Positions 1 to 5,294 of a stretch of 5,800 nt of DNA are shown here, in pieces. Origin of the DNA: Mycobacterium sp. (GTDB lineage Bacteria; Actinomycetota; Actinomycetes; Mycobacteriales; Mycobacteriaceae); contig JAFAQO010000568.1 in the NCBI GenBank assembly GCA_019246375.1, forward strand, positions 1 to 5,800. The letters are read 5' to 3'. The notes beneath the pieces were generated by a model, which saw only the letters and a program-made list of their open reading frames with translations, ran no database searches and had not been told where the DNA came from. How positions within the stretch are numbered: position 1 is the first letter of the stretch; every line of letters starts with the position of its first letter. Position numbers and translations under genes: made by a program.

Positions 1-2
1 TG

Positions 3-248
3 AGCAGTTCTGCAGCCCAATGGCGTAGCCAGGCAAAGCAGCTGCAGCAAGCCGCCGACGTGTATGTCGATCAGATCAATGCACCAAACGGCACCCAGTG
101 GAGCGGGGAGACCGCGGTGTCGTACTTCGACACCGCACATGCTGACCGGCTGGCGGTCCTACCGGCCATCACACACGTCCACGCCATGGCCGATATTTCA
201 ATCGTCTTATCTGAAAATGTTCAAAAACGAGAGTGGCCTCGGTCTTAG
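3..248 (+). pseudogene. N-terminal remnant of a WXG100-like mycobacterial protein
   Basis: An open frame runs from the window edge to a stop at 246-248. It reads SSSAAQWRSQAKQLQQAADV, then a GTQWSGETA stretch and HADRLAVLPA. This W...L..A........GT.W.G..A......HADRL pattern resembles the helical WXG100-like N-terminal domain of several mycobacterial secreted or toxin-like proteins. That is family recognition from memory, not an alignment. The first two bases of the window are 'tg', so a start codon (ATG or GTG) could straddle the left edge, giving M-SSSAAQW and making this the true N-terminus. Such proteins normally continue for a long second domain, but this frame stops after about 82 codons with an unrelated-looking tail (KREWPRS). 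I therefore read it as a truncated or frameshifted gene. A genuine short protein of about 82 residues cannot be excluded. Confidence 0.45.
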
Positions 249-549
249 CGCTGAGTTCAATATACTTGAGGCATTATTCGCCGATGCTGATGACTACAGT
301 GCGAATCCCGAATACCGAAAATACGTGCACACGTTGGATCCCGACTCCCGCAAACTTATCCGCGCCTTCGACGAGACGGAACGTAATTGGCTGGACTCGG
401 GCTGTTCGTCCTTCCACTCGATCTGCAACCCTTCACCACTGGTCGCCCCGAACAACGAGGTCGACACCGGATCATCGGGTGGCGTGGGATCCCCTACACA
501 TCTGACGCGCATCGCGTGGATGCGCTGCGCGGCCGCGACGATGCGGTAG
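190..549 (+). pseudogene. Protein-like fragment in a second frame, unknown family
   Basis: Within the +1 frame, from about 190 to 405, the translation looks like real globular protein: SSYLKMFKNESGLGLSAEFN, then NILEALFADADDYSANPEYR and DPDSRKLIRAFDETERNW. The frame stays open to a stop ending at 549, but after about 405 the composition becomes rich in Ser, Thr and Arg and less convincing. No good start codon with a ribosome binding site precedes the protein-like part, and it overlaps the tail of the WXG100-like remnant in a different frame. The bases here are visibly more AT-rich than the rest of the window. It may be the downstream part of the same broken gene, joined by an internal deletion and frame change, or a separate transferred fragment. 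I do not recognise the family. Confidence 0.35.
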
Positions 550-775
550 CCACACAGCGGTGGTCCAATCGGTAGAGCTCCAAGTCGTCCGGGTCCATAA
601 TCTGAAAGATCCTGGCCGGACTGCCGGCGCTCAGAGAGTTTTCGGTCAGTCGTTTTCGGGCTCCATCGGACCGCGTCAAGCATCCGCAAGCAAACACCGA
701 GAGTGCAGTGAGGGCGCCCAGTGTGCGGTGAAGGTGTGAGCCTTCGGCGTGTCGGCACCCTAGACGCACACTCAA
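494..775 (-). other. Weak lipoprotein-like reading frame in the gene-poor stretch
   Basis: The 549-807 interval has no convincing gene. The one frame worth noting is 93 codons on the minus strand, starting at a TTG. It contains a hydrophobic stretch GALTALSVFACGC, reminiscent of a lipoprotein signal with Cys, though Phe at position -2 of the lipobox would be unusual. A protein-like segment, SPARIFQIMDPDDLELYRL, follows. No Shine-Dalgarno sequence is evident, and the start lies inside the CGCACACT repeat cluster. It is more likely a decayed fragment or chance frame than a working gene. Confidence 0.15.
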
Positions 776-793
776 AACCTAGGACGCACACTC
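720..793. repeat. CGCACACT direct and inverted repeat cluster
   Basis: The 11-mer GACGCACACTC occurs twice, at 763-773 and 783-793, exactly 20 bp apart and flanked by similar bases (CCTAGACG and CTAGGACG). Its inverted counterpart AGTGTGCG lies at 720-727, so 720-727 can pair with 765-772 (8 bp) around a 37-base loop. Inside that loop GGTG (733-736) and CACC (756-759) can add a weak inner stem. The cluster sits just downstream of the DUF3046 stop codon, so it could mark transcript ends or be a small dispersed repeat. It lacks the U tract of a classical intrinsic terminator. Confidence 0.45.
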
Positions 794-806
794 GAAGGAA
801 GCGAGT
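790..806 (-). terminator. Short hairpin just after the DUF3046 stop codon
   Basis: ACTCG (790-794) and CGAGT (802-806) form a perfect 5-bp stem with a 7-base loop, beginning one base past the stop codon of the minus-strand DUF3046 gene. On the minus strand no T run follows; instead the CGCACACT repeats follow. It could act as a weak terminator for the glycosyltransferase-DUF3046 unit, but the stem is short and this may be chance. Confidence 0.2.
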
Positions 807-807
807 T

Positions 808-1002
808 TCACCACTGTTCGCGGGGAACGTCGAAGTCGACGCACAGCGCCCGCCACACGTCGCGGGGGTCCACGCCGTCCTCGATCGCCTGCGCGGCGGT
901 GCGACCGTCGAACCCGCTCAGCACATGGTCGGCCAGCACCGAGGCGCCGTAGGCAGCGCCGAATCGCAGGGTGACCAGCTCGTGGAACTCCGTCAGCCGC
1001 AC
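808..1002 (-). CDS. DUF3046 family small protein (Rv2738c-like)
   Basis: This 64-residue soluble acidic protein reads MRLTEFHELVTLRFGAAYG at its start and ends DFDVPREQW. Both the size and the RLTEFHELV and DVWRAL motifs fit DUF3046, a small actinobacterial family of unknown function, represented in M. tuberculosis by Rv2738c. I chose the GTG at 1000-1002 because it gives the family-typical MRLTEF start and has GGATAGG upstream with about 9 bases of spacing. An upstream TTG at 1011 would add MYD but has no room for a ribosome binding site. The binding site overlaps the TAG stop of the upstream glycosyltransferase and the gap is 10 bp, so translation is probably coupled and the two are co-transcribed. 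DUF3046 has also been discussed in connection with mycobacterial Psp proteins, but here the gene stands apart from the Psp operon. Function is unknown. Confidence 0.9.
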   Translation of the reverse strand: MRLTEFHELVTLRFGAAYGASVLADHVLSGFDGRTAAQAIEDGVDPRDVWRALCVDFDVPREQW

Positions 1003-1012
1003 GTCGTACAAC

Positions 1013-2185
1013 CTATCCAGCGTGCGCCAGCGCTTCGTGGCACACCCGTACCGAATCGGCGACCTCGGCCACGCTGGCCGCGGCCTGTCGGGCGGCCTCG
1101 GAGTAGCGCGGCGACGACAGCACCTCGGCGACCGCGGCTACCAGCGCGTCGGCGGTCAACGGCCGGATCAACCGCCCACTGCCCTGACGCACCACACGGT
1201 TGGCGATCTCCCATTGGTCGCCGCCGCCGGGGATGACCACCAGCGGCACGCCGGCCAGCAAGGCCTTGGCCACCAGCCCGTGCCCGCCGCCACAGATCAC
1301 CACGTCGGCATGCGCCAGCAGCTCGTCTTGGCGTCCCAACCCGGCCACCGCCCAGGGGGGCGGCGCCAGCTCGGGACCGTTCAACCGGGACACCACCACA
1401 CGCAAGTCGGACGGCAGTCCCTGACCGGGCACCAGGCAGTCCAGGGCGGTTTGCGCCATCCCCTGCGTGCCGGTCAACGCGGTCGACGGCGCGACCACGA
1501 CCAGCGGCCCGGAGCCCGGCGGGATCTGCAATATCTGATCGGTGGGCTCGAAGTGCAGCGGTCCCACCACGACGGCTTCATCCGGCCAGTCCGGACGCGG
1601 CACCTCCAACGCGGGCAACGTGGCGATCAGCCGCCGCACCGGCCCAGGATCGGCGGCCGGCAGGCCGATCTCGACGCGGACCGCCGCCCGCTGGCGCTGA
1701 CCGGCCCGCCAGGACCGCGCCGTCAGCGCCCGCATCACCGCGTCGCGCAGCCGGCCGCGTAGACCGGTGCCCGGCGCCAGCCCGCTGCCCACCGGCGGCA
1801 GCCCCTTCGACGGCAAATACAGCGGATGTGGGTTGAGCTCGATCCACGGTATTCCCAGCAGTTCGGCGGCCAAGCCGCCGCAGGCCGTGATGACATCGGA
1901 GACCACCAGGTCGAGACCCATTGCCTGCAGCTGCGGCGCGTTGAGCACGGCCATCCGCGCCGCGCGCTGGTGGATCTTGGCGCCGGCGTCGCGATCATCG
2001 TCGGCGGCAGTCGGGTCGAGTCCCGCCAGCTCGACGGCGTCGACGCCCGCGTCGCGGGCAGCGCCAAGCCATTCGGTGCCGGTGAACAGGGTGGGCGTGT
2101 CGCCCGCGGCGCTGAAGCGTTGGCACAGCGCGATCGCGGGAAACGAGTGCCCGGGATCCGGTCCGGCGACCACGGCGACGCGCAT
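1013..2185 (-). CDS. GT-B glycosyltransferase, GT1/MGT-like (Rv2739c-like)
   Basis: The 390-residue protein is of normal length for a macrolide-glycosyltransferase-like GT-B enzyme and matches Rv2739c, annotated in M. tuberculosis as an alanine-rich transferase. The N-terminal Rossmann half starts MRVAVVAGPDPGHSFPAIAL; His13 occupies the place of the usual catalytic-base His of GT1 enzymes. The C-terminal donor-binding half holds HADVVICGGGHG (about 292-303), AGVPLVVIPGGGDQWEIANR (about 311-330), where Asp323-Gln324 correspond to the nucleotide-sugar-contacting DQ pair, and a GSGR turn. The common [VI]xHGG element reads ICGGGHG, a variant. It presumably transfers a sugar from a nucleotide donor to a lipid or small molecule; the acceptor is not predictable. 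I chose the ATG at 2183-2185 over the longer frame to 2290 because homology begins at MRVAVVAG and the extension would overlap the divergent ephG gene. AGGG lies 8 bases upstream of this ATG. DUF3046 follows 10 bp downstream. Confidence 0.88.
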   Translation of the reverse strand: MRVAVVAGPDPGHSFPAIALCQRFSAAGDTPTLFTGTEWLGAARDAGVDAVELAGLDPTAADDDRDAGAKIHQRAARMAVLNAPQLQAMGLDLVVSDVITACGGLAAELLGIPWIELNPHPLYLPSKGLPPVGSGLAPGTGLRGRLRDAVMRALTARSWRAGQRQRAAVRVEIGLPAADPGPVRRLIATLPALEVPRPDWPDEAVVVGPLHFEPTDQILQIPPGSGPLVVVAPSTALTGTQGMAQTALDCLVPGQGLPSDLRVVVSRLNGPELAPPPWAVAGLGRQDELLAHADVVICGGGHGLVAKALLAGVPLVVIPGGGDQWEIANRVVRQGSGRLIRPLTADALVAAVAEVLSSPRYSEAARQAAASVAEVADSVRVCHEALAHAG

Positions 2186-2239
2186 CGCCCCTACCCTGCC
2201 ACAGTGGCGGAGCCGACCTGCGGCATTACGCTGGGAAAC
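2186..2239. promoter_or_regulatory. Divergent intergenic region with leaderless-type ephG promoter
   Basis: These 54 bp separate the start codons of the minus-strand glycosyltransferase and the plus-strand ephG. On the plus strand TACGCT at 2227-2232 fits the mycobacterial -10 consensus TANNNT. Transcription would begin about 7 bases later, at or next to the ATG (2240), so ephG would be read from a leaderless mRNA. This agrees with the lack of a Shine-Dalgarno sequence before it. On the minus strand no clear -10 is visible; a purine-rich AGGGTAGGGG precedes the glycosyltransferase ATG. Confidence 0.4.
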
Positions 2240-2662
2240 ATGACCGAGCAGACTGCCCAGAACACCCGCACAGTCGAGGTCTTCCTGCATGCGCTGGCCG
2301 ACGAGGACTTAGACACCGCAGGCGCGGCGTTAGCCGAGGACCTGGTGTACCAAAACGTCGGATTACCGACGATCTACGGCCGCGACAGGGCGATGAAGCT
2401 GTTCCGGCGCATGGAGGGCCGTGCCGGGTTCGACGTGAAAATCCATCGCATCGCCGCCGACGGCGCCGCCGTGCTGACCGAACGCACCGATGCGCTGATC
2501 TTCGGGCCGCTGCGCCTGCAATTCTGGGTGTGCGGCGTCTTCGAGGTGCACAACGGGCAGATCACGCTGTGGCGGGACTACTTCGATTTCTTCGACATGT
2601 TCAAGGCGACTGTGCGCGGTATCGCTGCACTGGCCGTGCCGTCGCTGCGGACATCGTTCTGA
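2240..2662 (+). CDS. ephG: EphG-type epoxide hydrolase, limonene-1,2-epoxide hydrolase fold
   Basis: The 140-residue enzyme belongs to the limonene-1,2-epoxide hydrolase (LEH) family, which opens epoxides to vicinal diols without a covalent intermediate. The LEH catalytic set is present: VYQN gives Tyr37 and Asn39 (Tyr53/Asn55 in Rhodococcus LEH), ERTD gives Arg82 and Asp84 (Arg99/Asp101), and WRDYFD gives Asp113 (Asp132). Flanking signatures LPTIYGRD and GVFEVHNGQITLWRDYFD also match. The chain is slightly shorter than Rhodococcus LEH and lacks its N-terminal extension. In M. tuberculosis the equivalent is EphG (Rv2740), proposed to act on lipid or sterol epoxides; the substrate here is inferred only. 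I chose the ATG at 2240 because the in-frame upstream part overlaps the divergent gene and looks antisense. The next gene begins 4 bp after its stop, suggesting an operon. Confidence 0.92.
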   Translation: MTEQTAQNTRTVEVFLHALADEDLDTAGAALAEDLVYQNVGLPTIYGRDRAMKLFRRMEGRAGFDVKIHRIAADGAAVLTERTDALIFGPLRLQFWVCGVFEVHNGQITLWRDYFDFFDMFKATVRGIAALAVPSLRTSF

Positions 2663-2666
2663 TCGT

Positions 2667-3089
2667 ATGAGCAGCGACACGGTGGGCCGACGGCCCAACG
2701 TGATTCAGTACGTCCGCTACTGCTACGGGCATCCGTTGCCGGATTCGATGCGGGACTGGGTCCGCCACGACCTGGCCGGCAAGGGCGCCACCGCGCGGAT
2801 GATGATTCGGGTCGCCGTTCCGGCGCTGCTGGTGCTCGCCCCGTTCTGGCTGCTGCCGGCGTCGCTGTACGTGCATGCGGAGATGACGTTGCCGATCTTT
2901 ATCCCGTTCGTTTACTTCTCGCACGCGCTCAACAAGGTTTGGCGCCGACACATGCTGCGCATGCACAACCTCGACCCTGACCTCGTCGACGAACGCCGCC
3001 GCGAGCGTGACGCTGACATGCATCGCAGGTACATCGAGCGCTACGGCCCCCGACCGGAATCAGCACCGTTCCGAAGCCACGACATCTGA
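2667..3089 (+). CDS. DUF5313-type membrane protein downstream of ephG
   Basis: This 140-residue protein has a polar N-terminus with RRPNVIQYVRYCYGHPLPDS and DWVRHDLAGKGATARMM, then two hydrophobic segments, about residues 45-68 and 71-88. A strongly charged cytoplasmic-looking tail follows (VWRRHMLRMHNLDP, DERRRERDADMHRRYIERYG). This layout fits DUF5313, an actinobacterial family of unknown function; the assignment is from memory. The ATG lies 4 bp after the ephG stop with no good Shine-Dalgarno sequence, so it is probably translated by coupling with ephG. Its stop is separated by one base from the stop of the convergent pspM. The minus strand of this same region also carries an Arg-rich open frame, which I consider the shadow. 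Ordered membrane topology and the operon position make the plus strand the coding one. Confidence 0.82.
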   Translation: MSSDTVGRRPNVIQYVRYCYGHPLPDSMRDWVRHDLAGKGATARMMIRVAVPALLVLAPFWLLPASLYVHAEMTLPIFIPFVYFSHALNKVWRRHMLRMHNLDPDLVDERRRERDADMHRRYIERYGPRPESAPFRSHDI

Positions 3090-3090
3090 T

Positions 3091-3912
3091 TTACACCCGC
3101 GGCAAGCCGCCGAGTTCGTCGAACGCCTGCGCCCAACCAAGCAGGCGATCGGTCGCATCAGACAGCTCGTCACGGTAGCGCTGCTGCGATACCGTCGGCG
3201 CCGACGTCGGCCCGCCGTTCGCCGCGGACACCAATTGCGCTGCAGCGGTGACCATTTCGTTGTACTGACGCACACCCGCGCTCAACTGCGTCGTGAACGC
3301 ATTGATCGTCGGCACCAGATAGGACCGCGACTGCGCACTGTTGTTCGCCGCCCGTTCCATCGACACCACCTCGGCGGCGGTGGCAGCCATCGCCGAGGCG
3401 CTCTGGTTGGCCGCGGCGCTTAGATCGCGGAGTTCGGTGGCCGGCAGCATGTTGCCCCGCTCCATCACACCCAACAGCGAGAAGAACCCCCGTTCTGAGG
3501 CGCCCAACGCGTACATCGCCGGTCGCGCCGCCGATCCCGGTGGCGGCAGCCGGCGGGTGCCGGCCACGCGCTGTGTCGGCAGCGGCAGCGACCGCAGCCA
3601 TCGGTAGCGAAGCAGCAAGAGGGTGGCCGGAATCGACAGAACGACCGCGATCAGGCCGGTGATCACCAGCAGTAACTGGAACCAGCCCCAGGCCGCCAGT
3701 ACCACGGTCACCAACGCCCAGAACAAGCAGGAGAAGCCGAAGAACAATCCGAGTCGCAGCGCCCAACGCCGCTTACGCAGCAACCGGGCCCGAGGGTCGG
3801 CGAGCGCGCTCAGTTTTGCGGCGACGACGTCGGCGACCTCGCTGGCGGTGTCGACGCCCCGCTGCACTAAACTTCCCCGCCGCCTGGTGCGCCGACCAGA
3901 AGTAACTGCCAT
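3091..3912 (-). CDS. pspM: PspM, membrane partner of the mycobacterial Psp system (Rv2743c-like)
   Basis: The 273-residue protein has a basic N-terminus (SGRRTRRRGS), an amphipathic stretch, and two adjacent transmembrane helices at about 51-74 and 78-101, both bordered by Arg/Lys clusters (RLLRKRRW and LRYRWLR). A long Ala/Ser-rich, probably helical soluble tail follows (LSAAANQSASAMAATAAEVV). It is collinear with Rv2743c of M. tuberculosis, reported as PspM, the integral membrane member of the ClgR-PspA-PspM envelope-stress module that interacts with PspA. The ATG at 3910-3912 is preceded by AGAGG at 9 bases spacing, and that motif overlaps the TAA stop of pspA 13 bp upstream, so the two are translationally linked. 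It has no sequence resemblance to enterobacterial PspB or PspC. The stop abuts the convergent DUF5313 gene with a 1-bp gap. Confidence 0.87.
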   Translation of the reverse strand: MAVTSGRRTRRRGSLVQRGVDTASEVADVVAAKLSALADPRARLLRKRRWALRLGLFFGFSCLFWALVTVVLAAWGWFQLLLVITGLIAVVLSIPATLLLLRYRWLRSLPLPTQRVAGTRRLPPPGSAARPAMYALGASERGFFSLLGVMERGNMLPATELRDLSAAANQSASAMAATAAEVVSMERAANNSAQSRSYLVPTINAFTTQLSAGVRQYNEMVTAAAQLVSAANGGPTSAPTVSQQRYRDELSDATDRLLGWAQAFDELGGLPRV

Positions 3913-3925
3913 CTCTAACTACCTC

Positions 3926-4741
3926 TTACTGCTGACGGAGCGGATTCTCGGCTTCCTGTCCGGCCGCCGGGGTGGCCGCCGGAGTGGCCGGGGTCGCCGC
4001 ACTGCCCGACGGCAGCGCCTCGCCGCGCATCGACGCCCGAATCTGCTCGAGCCGCGAGTGGCCGGCCATCTGCACGCTCGACTGCTCAACTTCGAGCATG
4101 CGGCCCTGCACCGAGTTCTGCGCCAATTCGGCCGCGCCCAGGGCGTTGGCATAGCGCCGTTCGATCTTGTCGCGTACCTCATCGAGGCTCGGCACGTTGC
4201 CAGGAGCGGCGATCTCGCTCATCGACCGCAGCGACGCGCTGACCTGCTCCTGCATCTTGGCCTGTTCGAGCTGGCTGAGCAGTTTGGTGCGTTCGGCGAT
4301 TCGCTGCTGCAAGACCATCGCGTTCTGCTCGACGGCCTTCTTGGCCTGAGCGGCCGCGCTCAGCGCCTGGTCGTGCAACCCTTTGAGGTCTTCGACGCTC
4401 TTTTCAGCCGTCACCAGCTGAGCCGCGAACGCCTCGGCGGCATTGTTGTATTCGGTGGCCTTGGGTGTGTCTCCGGCGGAGGTGGACTGATCGGCCAGCG
4501 TCACCGCCTGCCGCACATTGACTTGGAGCTTTTCGACGTCCGCGAGTTGCCGGTTGAGGCGCATCTCAAGTTGCCGCTGGTTGCCGATCACTTGCGCCGC
4601 CTGCTGGGTCAGGGCCTGATGCTGACGCTGGGCTTCCTCGATGGCCTGCTGGATCTGCACTTTGGGGTCGGCGTACTCGTCGATTCTCGCGTTGAAGAGC
4701 GCCATGAGGTATTTCCACGCTTTGACGAACGGATTGGCCAT
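3926..4741 (-). CDS. pspA: PspA/IM30 phage-shock protein, 35-kDa antigen
   Basis: The 271-residue protein is a PspA/IM30 (ESCRT-III superfamily) peripheral membrane protein, the mycobacterial 35-kDa antigen (Rv2744c type). It starts [20 protein letters not shown], the amphipathic helix 0 that binds stressed or anionic membranes, followed by [17 protein letters not shown] typical of the family. Residues about 26-170 are heptad-like coiled coil rich in Gln, Ala, Glu and Lys. Further helices span about 185-240 ([19 protein letters not shown]). After residue 240 the chain is low-complexity, with [13 protein letters not shown], as in other mycobacterial PspA. The role is membrane stabilisation and, with PspM, feedback on the stress response. 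The ATG at 4739-4741 has AAAGG 8 bases upstream. A 119-bp spacer separates it from clgR and 13 bp from pspM. Confidence 0.96.
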   Translation of the reverse strand: MANPFVKAWKYLMALFNARIDEYADPKVQIQQAIEEAQRQHQALTQQAAQVIGNQRQLEMRLNRQLADVEKLQVNVRQAVTLADQSTSAGDTPKATEYNNAAEAFAAQLVTAEKSVEDLKGLHDQALSAAAQAKKAVEQNAMVLQQRIAERTKLLSQLEQAKMQEQVSASLRSMSEIAAPGNVPSLDEVRDKIERRYANALGAAELAQNSVQGRMLEVEQSSVQMAGHSRLEQIRASMRGEALPSGSAATPATPAATPAAGQEAENPLRQQ

Positions 4742-4860
4742 GAGCTCCGCCTTTGTATCGATACCTGCCGATGGATTACTGCGCTTACCCTGCCGCTCAA
4801 TTTAGTGGTTCGGCGCGGATCACTACACCCATGATGCCGTTTAGGGGCGCTGGTCCCCGG
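4742..4860 (-). promoter_or_regulatory. clgR-pspA spacer with possible internal promoter and hairpin
   Basis: These 119 bp within the Psp operon are long compared with the other operon gaps. Just after the clgR stop, GGGG and CCCC (4844-4858) could form a small hairpin with a 7-base loop. On the minus strand TAAATT (4804 to 4799) fits TANNNT, but no convincing -35 lies at the proper distance. AAAGGCGGAG before the pspA start provides its ribosome binding site. The spacer may allow separate initiation, RNA processing or partial termination so that PspA and ClgR are made in different amounts. This is inference. Confidence 0.25.
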
Positions 4861-5187
4861 TCAAGCCAACGCCAGAGACTCCACCGGCGGGATGACGACC
4901 TTGGTGCTGGCGTCGATATGGGCGGCACTGGCTGCCGACAGTTCGGCGCCCTCCCGGGCGGCCATCTGGTCGCCGGCGTCGCGAAGAACCGTCGACAACG
5001 GGACCTCCAACGCGTCACAGATGGCGGTCAGCAGCTCACTGGAGGCTTCTTTGCGGCCGCGCTCGACCTCGGACAGGTATCCCAGGCTCACCCGGGCGGA
5101 ATCGGACACTTCGCGAAGCGTGCGGCCTTGTGAAGTACGGGCCCGGCGCAGTACGCCACCGATGACCTCCCGTAACAGTGACGCCAT
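4861..5187 (-). CDS. clgR: ClgR, XRE-type regulator of Clp protease genes and the Psp operon
   Basis: The 108-residue protein is an XRE/Cro-type DNA-binding regulator close in length and order to Rv2745c. The helix-turn-helix lies at about residues 8-65: [10 protein letters not shown] is helix 2 and [15 protein letters not shown] holds the recognition helix, a hallmark of ClgR. The C-terminus ends [12 protein letters not shown]. In other actinobacteria ClgR activates clpP/clpC genes and is itself a Clp substrate recognised through a hydrophobic Ala-rich C-terminus, and LALA fits such a degron. In M. tuberculosis it also activates its own pspA-containing operon. The ATG at 5185-5187 has an excellent ribosome binding site, GAAGGAG, 6 bases upstream. 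It is the first gene of the operon and lies 107 bp beyond pgsA, with a SigE promoter between them. Confidence 0.95.
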   Translation of the reverse strand: MASLLREVIGGVLRRARTSQGRTLREVSDSARVSLGYLSEVERGRKEASSELLTAICDALEVPLSTVLRDAGDQMAAREGAELSAASAAHIDASTKVVIPPVESLALA

Positions 5188-5248
5188 CGTGGTCTCCTTC
5201 GTCCGGGTCGCCTTGACTCGCAGCAGCCGATAAAACGGTCAATAGCTA

Positions 5249-5274
5249 AACGCCGGCCTCCGAGCCTGGGTTCC
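5249..5274 (-). promoter_or_regulatory. SigE-type ECF promoter of the clgR-pspA-pspM operon
   Basis: On the minus strand GGAAC (5274 to 5270) is followed, after exactly 17 bases, by CGTT (5252 to 5249). This matches the mycobacterial SigE consensus with both elements intact. Transcription would start about 7-8 bases downstream, near 5241, leaving a leader of about 54 bases before the clgR ATG. In M. tuberculosis the clgR (Rv2745c) operon is known to be SigE-dependent, which supports the call. No clear CGC-N5-GCG ClgR operator was found in the remaining 5188-5294 sequence. Confidence 0.8.
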
Positions 5275-5294
5275 CCGGCGGGCCTCGCCACTGG

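Noticed and set aside
816..828. GTTCGCGGGGAAC palindrome as a LexA/SOS box
   Set aside because: It lacks the TCGAAC...GTTCGA arrangement, lies inside the DUF3046 coding end, and is probably chance.
971..1762. 263-codon plus-strand frame over the glycosyltransferase
   Set aside because: It is full of Arg, Gln, Gly and His typical of antisense frames in GC-rich DNA, and is opposite a recognised enzyme.
1826..2239. Plus-strand N-terminal extension of the epoxide hydrolase (frame open from 1826)
   Set aside because: It is antisense to the glycosyltransferase N-terminal half, has shadow-like composition, and the LEH family starts near the ATG at 2240.
2186..2290. Upstream extension of the glycosyltransferase start (frame open to 2290)
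   Set aside because: It would overlap ephG divergently, and the conserved Rossmann start MRVAVVAG lies at 2185.
2601..3023. Minus-strand Arg-rich 140-codon frame as a PspN gene
   Set aside because: No domain or ribosome binding site; the opposite strand encodes an ordered membrane protein. It is kept only as a finding about annotation.
3623..4834. 403-codon plus-strand frame across pspM and pspA
   Set aside because: It is a GC-rich antisense shadow; the minus strand encodes clear PspA and PspM.
5188..5294. ClgR operator (CGC-N5-GCG type) upstream of clgR
   Set aside because: I searched by eye for the palindrome; only poorly spaced CGCT and GCGA pieces were found.
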